Positions 59,701 through 64,000 of a stretch of 64,000 bases of DNA are shown here, piece after piece. Within the stretch, counting starts at the first letter, position 1, and every line of letters begins with the position of its first letter. The stretch is taken from positions 75,991,021-76,055,020 of the forward strand of contig CM034300.1 of assembly GCA_019925795.1 (NCBI GenBank), in the 5' to 3' direction. Source of the DNA: Dendrobium chrysotoxum. Lineage: Eukaryota; Streptophyta; Magnoliopsida; Asparagales; Orchidaceae. The translations under genes were made by a program, and so were the position numbers. The notes beneath the pieces are model-generated. The model had not been told where the DNA came from. It worked only from the letters and a program-made list of their open reading frames with translations, and searched no databases.

Positions 59701-62700
59701 AATCGATTACATGGAGTGTAATTTTAATAGTAATAGATATAATGGAGAGATTGTGACTTTGGGAGATCAATTCATTAATAAAAATATATGTTTTAGATAT
59801 CTCGGGTTTGTTATCGAGAGTGATGTTAAAATAGATTGAGATATTATTAGTAGAATTCAAGTTGGATGGTTGAAGTGGAGGAATGCATCAGACCTATTGT
59901 GTTATAGAAAAGTATCCTCAATGAGGGAAAATTTTATAAAATGGTGGTGAGACCTGCAATGTTTTGTGGCGCAAAATGTTGGCCATTAAAGAGAAGCATA
60001 CAATTAAGTTAAGTGTTGCAGAGATGAGGATGCTTAGGTGGATGAGTAGCTTTACTCTTAGAGATAGAATGTGAAACAAGCATATACATGAAAAGGTTGG
60101 AGTAACTTCAGTGGTAGTTAAGAGTAGAGAGAGTCGCCTTAGATGGTTTAGTCACATAAAACGTCGGTCTTCTGATGACCTGGTTAGGAGAGTAGATGTA
60201 TCAAATTTGGCCTATGTTAAAAGAGGTAGAAGTAGACCTAAAAAGATTTGGTTTGAAAATATTAAAAACCTTTTTTAATTAAATTTAAATAAGAATTTGA
60301 CCCTTAATTGGACACAATGGAAAAAAAAGGATTCATGTAGCCGACATCATGTAGTGGGATGAAGGCTTGTTGTTGTGGTTGTCTAATGTGTTGGGGTGGA
60401 AGTAAAATTATATAGCAAAACAAACAGGAAAATAGAAAGAAAAAAATAGCATCGGAAATAAAAGAACATCAGCATTTAACGTGGAAAAAATTCAAAATCG
60501 AAAAAAAATTATGGAGCCACAACACACAAGAAATCCACTATGAAAATATGGGAGAATCACTATAGATTTTTCTTCCTCCACTATCTCCTTGCTACGCTTC
60601 TCTGTCTTACAATGTTCTTACACAAGAACAAACAAAGAAACACAAGTACAACCACCAAGGGATGTCACCCTTAAGAAAAACAAGGTAAAAAAACTACTCA
60701 GCCGGTCTCATAGCACCGCGGTGCTAGTTTGGATCGTCGTAGCTCTCAACGCTCTGTCTCTAGTCTGCCTGACAGTGCCGCAGTGCTGGGATTTGGAGCG
60801 CTACAATGCTTCATTCTCAGTCTTTTCTCCAAGCAAACTATACAGCATCGGGGTGTGCCCGAAACCAAGCAGGGGGAGGACCCATGCACCCCCCAACGAG
60901 GTCCGAGGTAATAGTACAATCCGATAGATCGACACAATTAGATTACACACAAACTAACATAATGGCCTACGACAAGGCTGTTCTTTTTCTCCTCTTTTGT
61001 TTGCTATTGCAATGGACTTCTTTACCTGCATCGTGGAAGAGAAAGTGAGACTTAAGGATTTTCTTTCTATTGTTTTCAATCATGTTGCTGTCAGCCATTT
61101 GTTATTTGTTGATGATCTATTATTGGTCTTTGATAAGGCTGTGAGATCCTTGAATTCTCTTCATCAAGCTATACCTGTTTTCTGAACGCTTGAGCCTGAA
61201 TATCCTCCTGGATAAATCAGTAATTATTTTCTCTAATTCAGTCAAAGATGCTAAAAAACTTGGGGAAATTCATGGTATGAAGTCCTCGTGCTTTCCCATA
61301 ACCTATTTTGGGACCCCACTAAACTGTCTTTAAAAAGTTGTACTCAAATTCTGTCATAATTTATTTGACAAACTAAATTTAATGGATGGCTTGTTGCAAA
61401 TTTAAGATCCTTTCTATGGCGGGATGATATGAAAATGTTCTTAGTAACCTCTCACTCTGGCTTCGTTGTGTCACTTTGTCTAAATGTGCCTTCAAGAAGA
61501 TCACTAATCTAATGTCTAGGTTCTTGTTTTATAGAAAAAATTCCAAGAAACTTCACACCATTTCTTTGAATACTACCCACTCTTCCCAGGGATGAAGAGG
61601 GTGTTGACCTTCTGTCCATGGCAACTTTGAAAGAGCTTGCAAGATGAAAGGCATTTGGCATATTGTTAACACCGATAGTTTGATCTTTAACCGGTGTGAT
61701 GCTACTTATGGTTATGTTTGGAGAAGAGTATCAACTTATATTTCTACTTTCTGGGAAGAATTGCAGCCTGTTGTGTGACGATGGCTAACATTTTAATTGG
61801 CAATTGTGTTAACTTTGCCCTTTTGAGTATGACCCATGGATGGAAGGCACCTCTTTATATAAGATATTTAGAGGAAATATTTTTTTCTTACTCAATACAT
61901 AAACAAAGCAAGCTTTCAGAGTTTATTCATAATGGCATTTTGGTTGTTCTAGATCAACCTAGGCAGATTTCTAGCCATTGCTACAATGACGTTTTTAATC
62001 TCCCCATTTTTGGGGAATTCAGATAGCCTGATGTGGAACGACAAGCCTGATTTTACTCTATCCTAGGCTACAGTTGCTATATTTATCGATGCCCTATCGT
62101 TATCTGGGCCAAATTCATTTGGTTGAAGTGCCGCGTCTATAAATTTTCTTTATTCACATGGATGGATATGGTGGGTCAGAACTACTGATGCCCTCATAAT
62201 CATGGTGTATGTGGTCTTTATTTACAAACATCAGGCTTTATTGATAGCATTAGCACCTTGGGAATATTGAAGTGTGGAAGAGATATATGATTATCAGATT
62301 ATCCTATATATTATACATATCTTTTAAATTACTACAATACTGAGAAGAAATAAAATCGAGGTCAAATGGGGAATTTCATAAGCGATCAGCACTGGCTGTC
62401 ACAAGTGCCTTCCTTCCCTCACATTAATCTGTGTCTAGTTCCAAAATCTCTATTTTGAAAGCGTGGATCTTGGTCTTATTAGAATCCTCAAAAGGCATAG
62501 GGAAGAAATAGAATGATCAATGATATGTGAGGTTATTCAGGCTTTGACTAAGAACCATATTACTAGAAAACCGATTTATTTTTTGGCCTTTTTTAGCAAA
62601 CTGAAACAGAAAATATTAGCTTGGTTCTTATATCAGGCGGAACTGAACCAAAACTGGCCTTAATTTCCCCTCTAATTCACATTCTGTTTATTTTGTAGTA

Positions 62701-63499
62701 GTAACATTGGTTTAGCTAAGAACCTGATTCTAAGCTTTTCATTCATGTTAATGCTTTCAGTGAACGTCAATATTAGGTTTTTCCTAGTAGAGGCCTAATT
62801 CTTCTCTTGTTTTATTTATAGTGAAAACACTTAATTTTGTGGTTTACTTCTAAATGCTTCCTTCATGATATTTGGAGCAAAACCTCGTTTATTAAATACT
62901 TCATTTTTTTTTATCGTAAGTTTTTGCATTTTGCTGTTACATTATTTGAAATTTTCTGCAGGTGGTCATGTTGAGCTCCTGTAGTAAGATTTAGAAGTAG
63001 ATATAATCATATAAACTAGCTATTTCTGCAATTTACCTAACCACATTTTCTGAATTGATATTGTGTGCTTGAAACAAGATGATCTTCAACTTAGCGTATA
63101 TGTACTTGGCAATCATAATCGTGTGTTCAGTGTTTTACTGCTCCTAGTATAAGTTTCACAATCAAGAACGTTTGTTTAATGAATTTTCTTGTCCGCAGAC
63201 CACTTCAAGGCGCCTCGCTGACAAAAAGATCGCTAAATTTCAGAAAAACATAACGAAGAGAGGGTCTGTTCCTGAAACAACTGTAAAGAAAGGGAACGAT
63301 TATCCAGTTGGCCCTATAGTTATTGGCTTCTTTGTTTTTGTGGTCATTGGATCATGTGGGTTGAACCTGTCCTAACCTCTGCTCTCTTTTGTCTCTATTG
63401 CGCTTCATTATAACAAGGAGGCTCACATGAAATTTCTACACTTGGCTTTCAGCTTTGTTTCAGATAATTAGGACGGCTACTAGTGGCGGGATGGCTTGA
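47731..63499 (+). CDS. RAMP4: RAMP4/SERP1-like stress-associated ER membrane protein
   Basis: Three coding exons: 47731-47733 (the ATG alone), 63199-63355 and 63453-63499, total 207 nt, 68 residues, the same length as rice and Arabidopsis homologues. Splice sites are ATG|GTATGC, GTCCGCAG|ACC, ATCAT|GTGGGT and CTTTCAG|CTTTG. The N-terminal part is basic and cytosolic (TTSRRLADKKIAKF, then TKRGSVPETTVKKG), followed by one tail-anchor membrane helix at about 38-58 and a short RTATSGGMA tail. By family it associates with the Sec61 translocon and stabilises newly made membrane proteins during ER stress. The first intron, directly after the start codon, is 15.5 kb and full of transposons. An upstream in-frame ATG at 63172 lies before the acceptor and is intronic. 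Confidence 0.92.
47734..49105 (+). other. RAMP4 intron 1, 5' part
   Basis: Starts GTATGC directly after the ATG. The first 400 bases are T-rich, typical of a plant leader-type intron. No gene or transposon is supported here; the open frame at 48549-48773 has no domain. Confidence 0.55.
49106..49530 (+). pseudogene. Decayed 3' end of an RTE-like LINE
   Basis: Frame-broken remnants of the C-terminal LINE region (for example GAAGAAGATGCGGTGGACTT, matching a GRRRGRPKKTW-type motif). The tail GATTCATAAAGCCAACCCCA, TTTGGGACAAGGTTAATGCC and a GATGAT repeat is a variant of the tail found on the RTE copies at 24000 and 60330. It is heavily mutated. Confidence 0.45.
49531..50364. other. Unassigned intronic DNA
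   Basis: No gene is seen. A stretch at 49905-49990 (TCATGGAGCC, AATCCACTATG) faintly resembles the solo-LTR family. The rest is unassigned. Confidence 0.4.
50365..51349. mobile_element. Non-autonomous element with inverted TTTAAAATTG ends, 985 bp
   Basis: Left end CATTGTTTAAAATTGTGCAA; right end in reverse CAAAGTTTAAAATTGTAATT. Subterminal regions are full of GCCTC/GAGGC words, as in the smaller element at 56625-56841, so they form one family. Flanks TTTGGCAG and TGGGGGAG agree at five of eight bases, so the duplication is decayed or the boundary is slightly off. No transposase is seen. Confidence 0.55.
51350..51744. other. Unassigned intronic DNA
   Basis: No gene or repeat is recognised between the two mobile elements. 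Confidence 0.45.
52194..54551 (-). pseudogene. hAT-family transposase (BED finger, DUF659, C-terminal dimerisation), broken
   Basis: Read right to left: the likely start is Met at 54551 (SSSGGETGSGEG), followed by a BED-type zinc finger in which a Cys and a His ligand appear to be Tyr (FKCNHYDVTY...VKAYL). Next is the DUF659 region in pieces (IARNPYYKNAF around 53900; ITDNTLVCRAA and IFWTPYIVYTLNLTLKN at 53470-53742), then the RNase H-like middle (53075-53347). The hAT C-terminal domain has CCKRNWSTYSFIQ near 52490, and an acidic tail ends at 52194. Multiple stops and frameshifts break it. It cannot make active transposase as it stands. Confidence 0.85.
54923..55385. repeat. 62-bp direct repeat inside the hAT element
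   Basis: GGTATTTTCACTTGG...CACATCA occurs at 54923-54984 and again at 55324-55385 with a few base changes, about 400 bp apart in the 5' (upstream) part of the transposase gene. Confidence 0.85.
56408..56547 (-). mobile_element. 5'-truncated RTE LINE tail
   Basis: Minus-strand tail: ACAACAACAACATCAAGCC, TTATCCCACTGCGTGGGG, then LINE 3' coding-end sequence up to TTTTCTAACCAAGGC. It is inserted in the solo LTR. Confidence 0.7.
56625..56841. mobile_element. MITE with 17-bp inverted ends and perfect 8-bp duplication
   Basis: GGTATGAG flanks both sides (56617-56624, 56842-56849). Left end CAATGTTTAAAATTGCG, right end in reverse CAACGTTTAAAATTGCG, one mismatch. The 217-bp interior is packed with GAGGC/GCCTC words. 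The 8-bp duplication points to hAT mobilisation. It is related to 50365-51349. Confidence 0.85.
56908..58200. other. Unassigned AT-rich intronic DNA
   Basis: No gene is seen. Long T-rich tracts; a GT/AT run at 57896-57920. The region may be the 5' flank or untranslated part of the L1 element that follows. Confidence 0.4.
58202..58703 (+). repeat. Two-copy tandem duplication, about 256-bp unit, at the L1 fragment
   Basis: Units at about 58202-58447 and 58457-58703. Both run from AGTTGTAACTT to CCCTTTTTGAGATT and share AAATTATTGAGTAAATG and TCTCATGGTACCTTTATC. By eye they differ at roughly a fifth of positions, so the duplication is old. It repeats the L1 stretch that reads PLSEEKIKNALFEI. Confidence 0.8.
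59062..59133 (+). mobile_element. RTE LINE tail with target duplication
   Basis: GATTCATTTAGCCGACCCC, GGGATAAATGCTTG and a TTG repeat, flanked by TTCAAACAGAAA (59050-59061) and TTCAAACAAAAA (59134-59145). It interrupts the L1 sequence, which resumes in frame-compatible order afterwards. Confidence 0.7.
59235..60383 (+). pseudogene. RTE-type LINE, 5'-truncated reverse transcriptase
   Basis: Same family as the LINE at 12221-13402 but on the + strand: GRSTIEAIHLLRGLMEKYRENKEDLHMIF (59235-59330), the catalytic motif FADDILLI (59590-59625), VEGKLELWRSTLESEGF, and the C-terminal RWFSHIKRRSSDDLVRR-like stretch (60140-60190). The tail GGATTCATGTAGCCGACAT, GGGATGAAGGCTTGTTG ends at about 60383. The frame is broken several times. 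It is inserted within L1 sequence. Confidence 0.8.
60389..60959 (+). mobile_element. Solo LTR, 571 bp, with perfect 5-bp duplication
   Basis: Starts TGTTGGGGTGGAAGTAAA and ends CACACAAACTAACA, flanked by TAATG at 60384-60388 and 60960-60964. No internal retrotransposon region, primer-binding site or polyprotein, so it is a solo LTR or a very small non-autonomous element. It is homologous to the LTR bounded by 51750 and 56902. The open frames across it are not genes. Confidence 0.8.
62281..63198 (+). other. RAMP4 intron 1, 3' end
   Basis: AT-rich intron with no supported transposon or gene. It ends TTTTCTTGTCCGCAG at 63198, the acceptor for the second coding exon. Confidence 0.6.
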
Positions 63500-64000
63500 G
63501 GAGGGAACCAACTGATGGATGGGAGTGGCTATTGGTTGGACGAAATAGAGTAACTGTTCCAGAATATTCACAATTTGCAAAGTTTGAAAACTATATTACA
63601 GCATGAGGGAGTTTAGAATTGGACCTTTGTTAGGTGTAATCATGTTACAGTTGACAGTATGAACTTGATCTGTGTGCGTGTCCTATCTCTTTTTTAACTT
63701 CTTTATTTCTTTTGAAGCGTGGCAGTCCTACTAGATGATTTTTATCTATGGAAGAGAAGAATATAGTTAGGATTTCTTATTTATTTTAGAGATATTCAAG
63801 ATTTAAGAATAAAAGAAATTTAGAAAAGAATCAAATTAAAATAAACTAAGAAGTTAATCAGAATATAAGAATATAGATAACAAATTTATACATTTTGAAT
63901 AGAGTTAGACGTATGGCTAAGCTTCATTGGCATTATTGTTCTTAAATAAACTAAAGAGACGATGAAATAAATTTGGCAAATATTTTTAGAATTTTATGAA
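63500..64000 (+). other. RAMP4 3' untranslated region and downstream flank
   Basis: Sequence after the stop at 63497-63499. The untranslated region probably extends 150-250 bases. AATAAAAGA at about 63809 is one possible late polyadenylation signal. No further gene is seen before the window ends. Confidence 0.45.

Larger units (their letters stand above)
58385..62280 (+). pseudogene. L1-type LINE reverse transcriptase, fragmented and interrupted
   Basis: Degenerate L1 coding order in pieces: PLSEVEIKSALFEISKNKS (58650-58710); NDTIIALIPMAITPPHGQ with frameshifts (58830-58890); KPVFKQ...VKIDL...NVNRGALMARLLDK (59040-59220); DFFTCIVEEKVRLKDFLS and SHLLFVDDLLLVFDKAVRSL (61010-61170, active-site variant FVDD); LWRDDM and a zf-RVT-like WAKFIWLKCRVYKFSLFTW stretch (61410-62160). 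Stops and shifts abound. An RTE tail (59062-59133), an RTE LINE (59235-60383) and a solo LTR (60389-60959) are inserted. It is unrelated to the RAMP4 coding sequence, whose intron it occupies. Confidence 0.75.

Noticed and set aside
60589..60937. 112-residue frame and overlapping frames
   Set aside because: They lie inside the 571-bp solo LTR and have no recognisable domain.
1..64000. CRISPR arrays, bacterial operons, ribosome-binding sites, tRNA or rRNA genes
   Set aside because: The window is plant nuclear DNA; no regular spacer-repeat array and no tRNA or rRNA sequence was recognised by eye. A tRNA scan would be needed to exclude a decayed tRNA.

Overview
This is nuclear DNA of a flowering plant. 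It is AT-rich, with long introns and GT-AG splicing, and it is dense with plant transposons. The species cannot be read from the sequence. Only two host genes are visible, both on the + strand. The first is a cytokinin-receptor hybrid histidine kinase of the AHK2 type: exon 1 is at 5436-5810 and the last exon ends at 41640. The second is a 68-residue RAMP4/SERP1-like ER membrane protein: ATG at 47731, stop at 63499. Everything else is transposon-derived or unassigned.

The key structural fact is that 12572-26118 and 26619-40110 are near-identical and face each other across exactly 500 Ns. The end of one contig equals the start of the next. This looks like an unmerged overlap or two haplotypes placed in tandem, not a real duplication. 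In the second copy the kinase exons are intact, and exon 1 (5436-5810) plus exons 2-12 (28961-41640) add up to 1162 residues. The first copy (exons 2-10) has three frame-breaking indels and stops at the gap.

Layout: 1-4850 holds repeat-like and unassigned DNA, including tandem duplications, a large (AC)n(TA)n microsatellite and a palindromic MITE. 4855-5435 is the kinase promoter/leader. 5811-14912 is intron 1, carrying a 1.2-kb inverted-terminus element, a 626-bp hAT-type MITE and an RTE-type LINE. Intron 2 carries a 5.2-kb Ty3/gypsy element with 333-bp LTRs and a GTTTA target duplication. Later introns carry more MITEs. 41641-47600 is intergenic with a cluster of Tourist-like and hAT-like MITEs. 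47734-63198 is one 15.5-kb intron separating the RAMP4 start codon from the rest of its coding sequence. That intron holds an RTE remnant, hAT-like MITEs, a solo LTR split by a 4.2-kb hAT element, and an L1-type LINE interrupted by an RTE LINE and a second solo LTR.

The most interesting observation is inside the kinase. Exon 1 and exon 2 share one layout: hydrophobic segment, linker, GRWRxR, membrane helix, QFN(L/V)S, DQ, phase-0 end. The N-terminal extension of this receptor type may therefore be an old, diverged tandem duplicate of the exon encoding the membrane anchor and start of CHASE.
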